64,000 nt of DNA, from NCBI RefSeq assembly GCF_035582795.1, contig NC_134390.1:1193560-1257559 (forward strand). Direction: 5' to 3'. The position numbers and the translations under genes are program-made. The stretch comes from Mycteria americana (lineage: Eukaryota > Chordata > Aves > Ciconiiformes > Ciconiidae). Each line of letters begins with the position of its first letter. Position 1 is the stretch's first letter. Positions 41,801 through 50,839 of the stretch are shown here, one piece after another. The notes under the pieces were generated by a model. The model was not told the origin of the DNA. It saw only the letters and a program-made list of their open reading frames with translations, and ran no database searches.

Positions 41801-43226
41801 TCCTGGGGAGGCGGAACACAGGGTCCTGGGGCACCCGTGGGTGCTGGGGGCACCCCATATTCCTGGGGGGGTGGAACACAGAGTCCTGGGTGGGGCACCT
41901 GTGGGTCCTGGGGGGGGCACCTGTGGGTCTTGGGGGCACCTGTGGGTCCTGGGGGGGCAGAACACAGGGTCCTGCGGCACCCGTGGGTCCCTGGGGGGGG
42001 CACCTCTGGGTCCTGGGGGGGGGCACCCATGGCTGCTGGGGGGCACCTGTGGGTCCTGGGGGGGTGGCACACAGGGTCCTGGGGGCACCTAAATTTCTGG
42101 GGGGTGGCACCCATGGTTCTAAGGGGCACCCATATTTCTGGGGGGGTGTCACCCAGGGTCCGGGGGGCACCCATATTTTGGGGGGGTTGAACACAGGGTC
42201 CTGGGGGCACCCATATTCCTGGGGGGGTGGCACCCAGGGTCCTGGGGGGGCACCCATGGTTCCAGGGGTCCCCAACAGGCACCGGCACGGGTGGGGGCAC
42301 ATCCCGGGGGCCACTGGGGGGGGGGGGGGGGCATGGGTGCGTGGAGCGGGGGTCCCATCGCTGGGGGGGGGTGGGGGGGGCTGTGGGTGCTGAGCGGGCA
42401 GGGCCCCCCCAGGAAGAACGTGGAGAAGCGGGCGCTGCTGGAGAAACATGGAGGGGCTCTTCCTGGCCGTGGACGAGATCGTGGACGGGGGGTGAGTGTC
42501 CGTGTGTCCCCCCCCCGGGGTCTGTCCCCCCACCCTGGGTGCCCACGGGCCCCACGGGGGGGGGGGGTGCTGGTGCTAATGGGTCTCTGGTGTGTCCCCC
42601 CCCCCCCAGCGTCGTCCTGGAGAGCGACCCCCAGCAAGTGGTACATCGCGTGGCCGTGCGGGGTACGGGGGGGGACACGGGGGGGGACACGGGGACGGGG
42701 GGGACATGGGGGGGGACACGGGCACGGGGGGGACACGGGTATGGGGGGACACACGGGCACAGGGGGGGACACGGGTACGGGGGGGACACGGGTACGGGGG
42801 GGACACGGGGGGACACACGGGCACAGGGGGGGACATGGGGGGGGACACAGGCATGGGGGGGACACGGGTACGGGGGGGACATGGGGGGGGGACACGGGCA
42901 CAGGGGGGGACATGGGTACGGGGGGGGACACGGGGGGGACACAGGTACAGGGGGGGACACGGGGGGGGGACATGGGTACGGGGGGGGACACGGGCACAGG
43001 GGGGGACACGGGTACGGGGGGGGACATGGGGGGGGACACGGGCACAGGGGGGGACATGGGGAGGCCGTGCTGGGGGGGGGGTGGGGGTGTGGGGAGGAAT
43101 GGAGGGGGCGATGGGGGCCCATGGGTGCCCCCCCCCCAGGCACCCACCTCCTCCGTGTGTCGCAGGGCGAGGACGTGCCCCTCACGGAGCAGACGGTCTC
43201 GCAGGTAGGGCCCCGACCCCCCCGGG

Positions 43227-43267
<41 letters not shown>

Positions 43268-43612
43268 ACCTCTGAGCCCCCCAACTGGGCCAGCTGCCTG
43301 TGCCCACGGGTGTCCCCAAGTGTCCCCTGGGTGTCCCCTGGGTGTCCCCGTGCCCCCCCGGTGCCACCTGCGCTCCCCCCCCCCAACCCCTCCCCACGCG
43401 CCCACCCCACGCCCACGGGTGCCCCTGGCCCAGTGCCCCCCCCCACCGGGACAGCTCCCCACGTCTCCCATCCCCACCTTGGTGCCCATGGGTGCCCCCC
43501 TGGACCCCCCCCCCACCCATGGGTGCCCCGTGCCCGACGCTGCCCCCCCCCCCCCCCTCCACAGGTGCTGCAGTCGGCAAAGGAGCAGATCAAGTGGTCG
43601 CTGCTGCGCTAG
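38849..43612 (+). CDS. COPZ1: Coatomer subunit zeta-1, two one-base length anomalies
   Basis: Zeta subunit of the COPI coat, which moves vesicles from Golgi to ER. Exons: 38849-38866 (MEALIL), 40292-40360, 40701-40782, 40911-41002, 41323-41378, 42413-42491, 42610-42662, 43166-43204, 43565-43612. The peptides follow human COPZ1 almost residue for residue: [114 protein letters not shown]. The longin-like fold is therefore intact in outline. Summed length is 536 nt where 534 would give the 177-aa family length. One extra base sits at about 42444-42446 (GAGAAACATG where GAGAACATG is expected). The other is at the 42662/43166 junction (phase 1 donor, phase 0 acceptor). Sequence or assembly error is more likely than loss of an essential gene. 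Confidence 0.93.
38985..39660. repeat. G-rich minisatellite in COPZ1 intron 1
   Basis: Units like GGGGGTAAATGGGGGGCAGTG with a recurring GTAAATGCCAGGGGGGCACTG block. Very G-rich, quadruplex-prone, and 250 bp upstream of the mir-148b hairpin in the same intron. Confidence 0.95.
39904..39985 (+). ncRNA. MIR148B: mir-148b precursor in COPZ1 intron 1
   Basis: The 3' arm at 39954-39975 begins TCAGTGCATCACAGAACTT, identical to miR-148b-3p over the seed (CAGTGCA) and all but one late base (TTGGT where human has TTTGT). The 5' arm at 39917-39938 (starts AGGTTCTGTCCTACACTC) matches the miR-148b-5p pattern with a few substitutions. GTTCTGT pairs with ACAGAAC, CACT with AGTG, and outside them CCCGGGG pairs with TCCCGGG. 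The loop region GGCTGTGGCT is also shared with human. In human the same miRNA sits in a COPZ1 intron on the same strand, so host-gene co-expression is likely. miR-148/152 family members target DNMT1, HLA-G and others in mammals. Confidence 0.95.
41390..42260. repeat. Minisatellite in COPZ1 intron 5
   Basis: Units of CACCCGTGGGTCCTGGGGGG with variants GCGGAACACAGGGTCCTGGG and CACCCATATTCCTGGGGGGG, about 25-35 bp, in a composite pattern of roughly 250 bp. Fills nearly all of the intron before the exon that carries the extra base. Confidence 0.95.
42663..43070. repeat. GGGGACACGGG minisatellite in COPZ1 intron 7
   Basis: Short units (16-19 bp) of GGGGGGGACACGGGTACGG and GGGGACATGG type beginning immediately at the donor site of coding exon 7. 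The repeat therefore abuts the suspicious exon 7/8 junction. Confidence 0.9.
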
Positions 43613-44100
43613 CGCGGCCCCCCCCGACCCCCCCGGCCCCCCAAACATGCCAGCACCCCCCCAGTTCCCGTGTGTCGCCTCGTCTCTTGTGTCCCCCCCC
43701 GGTGTGTGTGTGTGGGGGGGGGTCCCCAGGGTGACAGGGACACCCGTGGGGGGACACACGTGGGTGGGGGCTGCAGGGACGCAGGTACAGAGGGGACACG
43801 TAAGGGGGGGGGACACGGGGTGGGGGCACACGTGGATGTGTGCGTGAGGGGGGGGGCACACGTGGGGACACGCGTGTGCGCTGGGACAGGGCTGGGGACA
43901 CAGGGACACCCCCCCGCCCCCCCCCCCCCCCAAACACGAGACCACGGGCTCAAACCTCGTCATTTATTGGGGCAAAGCCGGGGGGGGGGGACATGGGGAC
44001 AGGCGGGTGCGGGGGAGGGTAACAGGGCTCCGTGCCCCCCCCCCAACGCCCCCCCCCCGCCTGCTATTGCTTTGCTTAAATCACAGTATTGACGGGGGGG
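43613..44100. other. COPZ1 3' UTR and convergent gene end
   Basis: COPZ1 3' flank with no further exon. A minus-strand AATAAA (TTTATT on plus at 43963-43968) may end the ZNF385A transcript. A plus-strand AATAAA near 44138 could end COPZ1. If both are used, the two 3' UTRs overlap tail to tail. No GPR84 reading frame, expected here from human order, is present. Confidence 0.45.
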
Positions 44101-44670
44101 GCACCAGAAAGTGGGGGGCCAGTGTCAAGTGGGGGGGGGCAATAAAAGGGGGGGGGGTGTGCAGTTGGGGGGCAGGGCAAGGGGGTTTATTTTGGGGGGG
44201 GGGGGGGCACAGTGCAAGTTGTGGGGTGATAGGGATGGGGGGCAGTGCCAAGTGTGTGGGGGGCCCTGTAGTGATAAAGGGGGGGGCACAGTGATAGCGG
44301 GGGGGTGATAACGGGGGTGGGGTCACAGTGATGGGGGGTGCTGGGTTTGGGGGGGCACAGTGATAGTGGGGGGGTGACAAGGATGGGGGGGGTCAGTGAT
44401 GGGGGCTGGGTTTGGGGGGGCACAGTGATGGGGGGGTGATAAGGGGGGGGGTCAGTGATGAGGGCTGGGTTTGGGGGGGCACAGTGATAGTGGGGGGGTG
44501 ATAAGGATGGGGGGGGTCACAGTGATGGGGGCTGGGTTTGGGGTGGGCACAGTGATGGGGGGGTGATAAGGATGGGGGGGGTCACAGTGATGGGGGGTGC
44601 TGGGTTTGGGGGGGCACAGTGATAGTGGGGGCACTAAGGACGGGGTGGGGCCCACAGTGATGGGGCGGTA
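44100..44670. repeat. G-rich GTGATA minisatellite
   Basis: Units of GGGGGGCACAGTGATAGTGG, GGGGTGATAAGGATGGGG and GGGGTCACAGTGATGGGGGC TGGGTTTG, about 55-75 bp composite. The following 44670-45190 is GC-rich unique DNA with no recognised gene. Confidence 0.9.
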
Positions 44671-45189
44671 CCGGGGGGGGGGTGGGGCGAGGGGCAGAGC
44701 GCTATTTACAGGGTGGGGGGTGCCCCGGCCCCCCCGCATTATTGCAATGGGCTGGGCCCGGAGGGGAACCCCGAGGTGGGGGGGTGATGGGTGCTCCCCC
44801 CCCCCGGGTGTGTGCAGGGCTCGCTGCCCTCAGTGCAAGAGGTCATGGCTTGGGGGGGGGGGGCACCCTTAGGTGGGGGGGGGTGGGGTGGGCACCCTTG
44901 GGTGGTGACCCCCCCCGGGGTGGGGGGGGCTCCCTTCCCTGCGAGCCATCACTGATTGCTTAGCGGATCCCTGAGGGTGCCGGGGGGGGGGTGGGTGGGT
45001 GCCTGGGGACATCCCCCCCCCCCCGGACCCCCCCACCCCACCCCAGGGTGCTGGGGGGTCCCCGTCCCCACGGGAGTTGTGCAGTGGGGGGGGGGGGGGG
45101 GGGGCTCATCGTTTTCCTGCCAAATATCCCAATTCCAGTTAAAAAAGAATCGCTGAGCCCAAAAGCAGCTGGGGGGGGGGGGGGGGGGG

Positions 45190-46210
45190 CGGGGGGGGGG
45201 CTGTTGCTAGGAGACGGTTGCCAGGGACGGTTGCTAGGCGCAGCTCCTGGGTGCAGCCGGTTGCTAGGGATGGTTGCCGGAATCGGTTTGCTAGGTGCCG
45301 TTGCTAGGTGCCGTCGCCGAGCGCTGTTGCCGGGTACCGTCGCCGGGTTGCAGCTGCCAGGGCCGTTGCCGGGTCCCTTTGTCAGGCGCGGATGCCGGAT
45401 ACGGTTGCTAGGCAACCGTCACCGGGTCCCGTTGCCGTTGTACCGTTGCCGTGTGCGGTTGCTGGGTCCCGTTGCCGGGTAACCATTGTCAGGTCATCGT
45501 TGCTGGGTCCCGTTGCCCAGTATCGCTGATGGGCACGGTTGCTAGGTAACCGTTGCCGGGTGCAATTGCAGGGTCGCGTTGCCGGGTAACCGTTGCTGGG
45601 CGCGGGGGGGGGGGGGGCAGTCCCGTTGCCAGGCAACTGCTGCTGGGTCCCGTTGCTAGGTAAACATCTCCTGGTTGCCAGGCAACCGCTGCTCAGAGGG
45701 TTGCCGGGTAACCGTGGGTGGGTGCCTGTTGCCAGGCAGGATGCCGGTCCTGTTGCCAGGTAACCATTGTCAGGCTGGTTGCTGGGTAACCGTTGCTAGG
45801 GGGGGTTGCCAGGCAGGTTGCTAGGTGGGTTGCCAGGTAACTGTTGCCAGGCAGGTTGCTGGGTGGGAGGGTCTCGTTGCCAGGTAACCGTTGCCAGGGG
45901 AGTGTTTGCCGGGTTCCTTTGCTGGGTAACCGTTGCCGGGTAACCATTGGTGGCTGTTGCTAGGAAACCGTTGCCTGGCAACCGTCGTGGGGCGGTAGGC
46001 GGGTGCTGTTGCCAGGTAACCACGGCGACGGTCGCTGGGTTGTGCTGGGGAGTTGCCGGGTGGTTGCTGGTTGCAGTTGCCGGGTAACGGTTGCCAGGTA
46101 ACAGCCGCCGGGGGGGGGGGTGATGGTTGGGTACCGGTTGCCAGGTGGTTGCCGGGCGACAGTTGCCGGGCGACGGTTGCCAGGTGATGGTTGCCAGGCG
46201 ACGGTTGCCG
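45190..46210. repeat. GTTGCC-GGTAAC minisatellite (RFX/X-box-like palindromes)
   Basis: About 1 kb of short degenerate units built on GTTGCCGGGTAACC, GTTGCTAGGTAACC and GTTGCCAGGCAACC. About eighteen of these fit the palindromic RFX (X-box) consensus GTTRCCNNGYAAC or differ by one base, for example near 45407, 45471, 45539, 45580, 45675, 45700, 45752, 45778, 45877, 45933, 45971, 46009, 46076. It ends about 15 bp from the ZNF385A stop codon and so probably lies in its 3' UTR. Confidence 0.9.
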
Positions 46211-46224
46211 GGGGGGGGGGTCGG

Positions 46225-49086
46225 TCAGTAGGGGAGAAGAGGAGGGGGGCGTGGGGCGGGGCGCAGGGGCCCGGGGGCGGGGCGTAGCAGGGCGGGGGCC
46301 AGGGGGGGCCCGGGCAGGAGGGGGGGCCCGGGGGGGCGCAGGGCCAGCGGGGGGGCGGCCATGGCGGCGGCGGCGGCGGCCAGGGCCAGGGGGGGGCGGG
46401 CAGCAGCCCCCCCCCCGCCAGCGCCTTCGGCAGCTCCTTGGGGAAGGGCAGCGGCGCCTGCGGGGGGCGAGGGGGGGTCAGGGACAGGGTGGCACCCCCG
46501 GCGCCCTATAGGTACCTATAGGTACCCCAAGGGCCCCCCCCTCTGCCCCATAGGGCTCCCTATAGACGGCCTCGGGCCCCTTGCCCTGTGGAGCACGCAC
46601 TGAGATACCCCCAGTCACCCTATAGGACCCCCAAGCACCCTATAGATACCCCCAGCCCCACCACTGCCCCGTGAAGCACCCACAGAGATACCCCCAGGCA
46701 CCCTATAGGTACCTCACGGGCCCCCACCCTGCCCTATAGGGCTCCCTATAGACAGCCTCAGGCCCTTGCCTCATGGAGCACCCACAGAGATACCCCATGG
46801 CACCTATAGGACCGCCAGTCGCCCTATAGATACTCTCAAGCACCCTATAGGTACCCCCAGCCCCGCCACCACCCCGTGGAGCACCCACAGAGATACCCCC
46901 AGGCACCCTATAGGTACCCCAAGGGCCCTCCCTCTGCCCCATAGGGCTCCCTATAGACAGCCTCGGGCCCCTTGCCCTGTGGAGCACGCACTGAGATATC
47001 CCCAGTCACCCTATAGGACCCCCAAGCACCCTATAGATACCCCAGCCCCACCACTGCCCCGTGGAGCACCCACAGAGATACCCCCAGGCACCCTATAGGT
47101 ACCTCACGGGCCCCCACCCTGCCCTATAGGGCTCCCTATAGACAGCCTCAGGCCCTTGCCTCATGGAGCACCCACAGAGATACCCCATGGCACCTATAGG
47201 ACCGCCAGTCGCCCTATAGATACTCTCAAGCACCCTATAGGTACCCCCAGCCCCGCCACCACCCCGTGGAGCACCCACAGAGATACCCCCAGGCACCCTA
47301 TAGGTACCTCACGGGCCCCCACCCTGCCCTATAGGGCTCCCTATAGACAGCCTCAGGCCCCTTGCCTCATGGAGCACCCACAGAGATACCCATGGCACCT
47401 ATAGGACCGCCAGTCGCCCTATAGATACTCTCAAGCACCCTATAGGTACCCCCAGCCCCGCCACCACCCCGTGGAGCACCCACAGAGATACCCCCAGGCA
47501 CCCTATAGGTACCCCAAGGGCCCTCCCTCTGCCCCATAGGGCTCCCTATAGACAGCCTCGGGCCCCTGCCCTGTGGAGCACGCACTGAGATATCCCCAGT
47601 CACCCTATAGGACCCCCAAGCACCCTATAGATACCCCCAGCCCCACCACTGCCCCGTGGAGCACCCACAGAGATACCCCCAGGCACCCTATAGGTACCTC
47701 ACGGGCCCCCACCCTGCCCTATAGGGCTCCCTATAGACAGCCTCAGGCCCCTTGCCTCATGGAGCACCCACAGAGATACCCCATGGCACCTATAGGACCG
47801 CCAGTCGCCCTATAGATACTCTCAAGCACCCTATAGGTACCCCCAGCCCCCGCCACCACCCCGTGGAGCACCCACAGAGATACCCCCAGGCACCCTATAG
47901 GTACCTCACGGGCCCCCACCCTGCCCTATAGGGCTCCCTATAGACAGCCTCAGGCCCCTTGCCTCATGGAGCACCCACAGAGATACCCCATGGCACCTAT
48001 AGGACCCCCAGTCACCCTATAGATACTCTCAAGCACCCTATAGGTACCCCCAGCCCCGCCACCACCCCGTGGAGCACCCACAGAGATACCCCCAGGCACC
48101 CTATAGGTACCGCAAGGGCCCTCCCTCTGCCCCATAGGGCTCCCTATAGACAGCCTCGGGCCCCTTGCCCTGTGGAGCACGCACTGAGATACCCCCAGTC
48201 ACCCTATAGATACCCCCAGTCACCCTATAGATACCCCCAGCCCTGCCACCACCCTGTGGAGCACCCACAGAGAAACCCCCCAGCACCCTATAGGTACCCC
48301 AAGGCCCCCCCCCGCCATGGGGCACCCCCTGCCTCCAGAGTCCCTTCAGGACACCCTATAGAGACCCCTTAGCACCCCATAGCTACCCCCTGGGCGTCCC
48401 CCTACCCCACAGGACACCCCCGTGGCACCCTATAGGTACCCCAAGGGCCCCCCCTGCCCATGGGCACCCCATAGATACACTCAGGCACCCTATAGATACA
48501 CCCAGCCCCTGCCCCGTCCCATGAGACACCCACTGAGACACCCTGGAGCACCCCCTGCCTCCAGGACACCCTATAGAGACCCCTGAGCACCCTATAGAGA
48601 CCCCTGGGTGTCCCCCTGCCCCACACAGCACCCTCCAGAGCCCTATAGGTACCCCGCCTGCCCCATGGGGCACCCCATATACGCTCAGGCACCCTATAGA
48701 TACACCCAGCCCCTGCCCCGTCCCATGAGACACCCACTGAGACACCCTGGAGCACCCCCCTGCCGCCAGGACACCCTATAGAAACCCCTGAGCACCCTAT
48801 AGAGACCCCTGGGTGTCCCCCTGCCCCACAGCGCGCCCCCAAGCATCCTCTAGGTATCCCCAGGTCCCGTCCCCCCCCCACAGGGCAACCCCAGGACACC
48901 CCACAGCTGCCCTTGGGCACCCCCTTACCCCATAGGGTGCCCCGGGACACCCCTATAGATCTATAGGCACCCTGACTCCCCCCCCCCACTCACCAGCTCC
49001 GGGGGGGTCCGGGGCTTCTTGTGGCGGCTCAGCAGCGGGTTGGGTTTTCCGGCCACCCCGTCCCGGTGCCGCCGGCTGGAGATGTG
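46225..49086 (-). CDS. ZNF385A: Zinc finger protein 385A, last two coding exons only
   Basis: RNA/DNA-binding C2H2 protein (HZF) that modulates p53 target choice and mRNA localisation. Minus-strand exons: 48994-49086, giving HISSRRHRDGVAGKPNPLLS then RHKKPRTPPEL, virtually the human penultimate segment after the last finger; and 46225-46457, starting APLPFPKELPKALAG and ending with an Ala/Pro/Leu tail (MAAPPLALRPP, GPPLLPGPPLAPALLRPAPG, PLLPY) like the human end FSPY. Both sites are GT-AG, phase 0. Within the last exon the frame changes across a C run near 46388-46396, so one run length is probably miscounted in the assembly. The fingers and N-terminus are not in the window; they should lie upstream, toward the gap at 49992-50091. 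Human order places this gene between COPZ1/GPR84 and ITGA5, as here. Confidence 0.9.
46500..48960. repeat. Higher-order CCTATAGG repeat in ZNF385A intron
   Basis: Nearly 2.5 kb built from about 50-bp monomers (CACCCTATAGGTACCCCAAG, GGGCTCCCTATAGACAGCCT C, GTGGAGCACCCACAGAGATA CCC). Monomers assemble into near-identical units of about 205 and 390 bp that alternate between about 46770 and 48180; beyond that, copies diverge. CTATAG is palindromic and occurs dozens of times. Confidence 0.95.
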
Positions 49087-49139
49087 CTGGGGGGGGGACA
49101 AGGGGGGGGCTGAGCGGGGACCCAGGCATATGGGGAGGT

Positions 49140-49991
49140 GGGGGGGTGTCCTCCTGGGGGGGCTCCGGGGGGTCCAAAAGCATTTGGGGGGGGGGGGGGC
49201 TGGGGTCTCAGGATGGTTTGTGGAGTCCCATAGGATTCTCGGGAGTCCCAGGGGGCTCAGGAGGGTTTGGGGGAGTCCCGGGGGGGTCTGGGGGGGTCCC
49301 AAGAGGGTTTAGGAGGTCCTGGAGGTATCTCAGAAGGGTTTGGGGGGGCCCCAAGAGGGTTTGAGGGGTCCCATGAGGGTCTGGGGGCGTCTCAGGAGGG
49401 TTTAGGAGGTCCTGGAGGTATCTCAGAAGGGTTTGGGGAGTCTGGGGGGGTCCCAAGAGTGTTTAGGAGGTCCTGGAGGTATCTCAGAGGGGTTTGGGGG
49501 GTCCCAAGAGGGTTTGAGGGGTCCCATGAGGGTCTGGGGGGGTCCTCAGAGGGTTTAGGAGGTCCTGGAGGTATCTCAGAGGGGTTTGGGGGGGTCCCAA
49601 GAGGGTTTGGGGGGGTCTCAGGAGGGTTTAGGAGGTCCTGGAGGTATCTCAGAGGGGTTTGGGGGGGTTCCAAGAGGGTTTGAGGGCTCCCAGGAGGGTC
49701 TGGGGGGGTCTCAGGAGGGTTTAGAAAGTCCTGGAGGTATCTCAGAGGGGTTTGGGGGGTCTGGGGAGGGGTCCCAAGATGGTTTGAGGGCTCCCATGAG
49801 GGTCTGGGGGGGTCTCAGGAGGATTAGAAGGTCCTGGAGGTATCTCAGAGAGTTTGGGGGTGTCCCAAGAGGGTTTGAGGGGTCCCAAGAGGGTCTGGGG
49901 GGGTCTCGGGAGGATTTAGAAGGTCCTGGAGGTATCTCAGAGGGGTTTGGGGGGGTCCCAAGAGGGTTTGGGGGATCCCAGGAGGGTCTGG
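49140..49991. repeat. Minisatellite left of the assembly gap
   Basis: Units of GTCCCAAGAGGGTTTGAGGG, GGTTTAGGAGGTCCTGGAGG and TATCTCAGAGGGGTTTGGGG, about 90-120 bp composite period, running directly into the N run. The array may be why the assembly broke here. Confidence 0.95.
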
Positions 49992-50091
49992 NNNNNNNNN
50001 NNNNNNNNNNNNNNNNNNNNNNNNNNNNNNNNNNNNNNNNNNNNNNNNNNNNNNNNNNNNNNNNNNNNNNNNNNNNNNNNNNNNNNNNNNN
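49992..50091. other. Assembly gap (100 N) hiding parts of two genes
   Basis: On its right lie ITGA5 coding exons up to the tenth; on its left lie the last two exons of ZNF385A. Both genes are on the minus strand. The remaining ITGA5 exons (about 700 codons) and the upstream ZNF385A exons are missing from the 1.75 kb between 49086 and 50840, so the true gap must be many kilobases unless the locus is deleted. Confidence 0.9.
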
Positions 50092-50770
50092 GGGGGGGAG
50101 AGGGGTGGGGGGGTGCTGGGTGGGCTCCCCCAGTCTGCATGGGTGCTCCCAACACGCGTGGGTGCCCCCCCCACCCTGTCTGGATGCTCCCAATATGTAT
50201 GGGTGCCCCCCCACCCTGCAGGGGTGCCCACCACCACCCACAGGTGCCCCCCACCCTGCATGGGTGCCCCCCCCCCACCATGCACAGGTACCCCCCACCC
50301 TGCACGGGTGCCCCCCACCACCCACGGGTGCCCCCCACCCTGCAGAGGTGCCCTCCCCCCCAACATGCACAGATACCCCCCACCCTGCAGGGGTGCTCCC
50401 ACCACCCACGGGTGCCCCCCCCCTGCATGGGTGCCCCCCCCCCCCAACATGCACAGGTACCCCCCACCCTGCAGGGGTGCCCCCCACCACCCACGGGTGC
50501 CCCCCCCCCAACATGCATAGGTGCCCCTCACCATGCATGGGTGCCCCCCGCCCTGCACGGGTGCTCCCACCACCCACGGGTGCCCCCCCCCACCCCCCGC
50601 ATGCTCCCCCCCCCCCCCAACCTGCACAGGTACCCCCCACCCTGCACAGGTCCCCCCCCACCCACCCACGGGTGCCCCCCACCCTCTGTGTGACCCCCCC
50701 CTTTCCACCCCCCCCCCCATCCAGGCACCCTGTGGGTGCACCCAGGGACACCGGGGGGTCACCCCGCACC
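50092..50770. repeat. Minisatellite right of the assembly gap
   Basis: Units of CACCCTGCACGGGTGCCCCC, CACCACCCACGGGTGCCCCC and CCAACATGCACAGGTACCCC, about 25-60 bp, different from the array on the other side of the gap. It sits in the ITGA5 intron after coding exon 10. Confidence 0.95.
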
Positions 50771-50839
50771 CCGGGGGGGCACCCCCACCCTACCTGGGCC
50801 CCCCCCGCCCCCCCCCAGGGACCCCCCCCCCGGCCCCAC

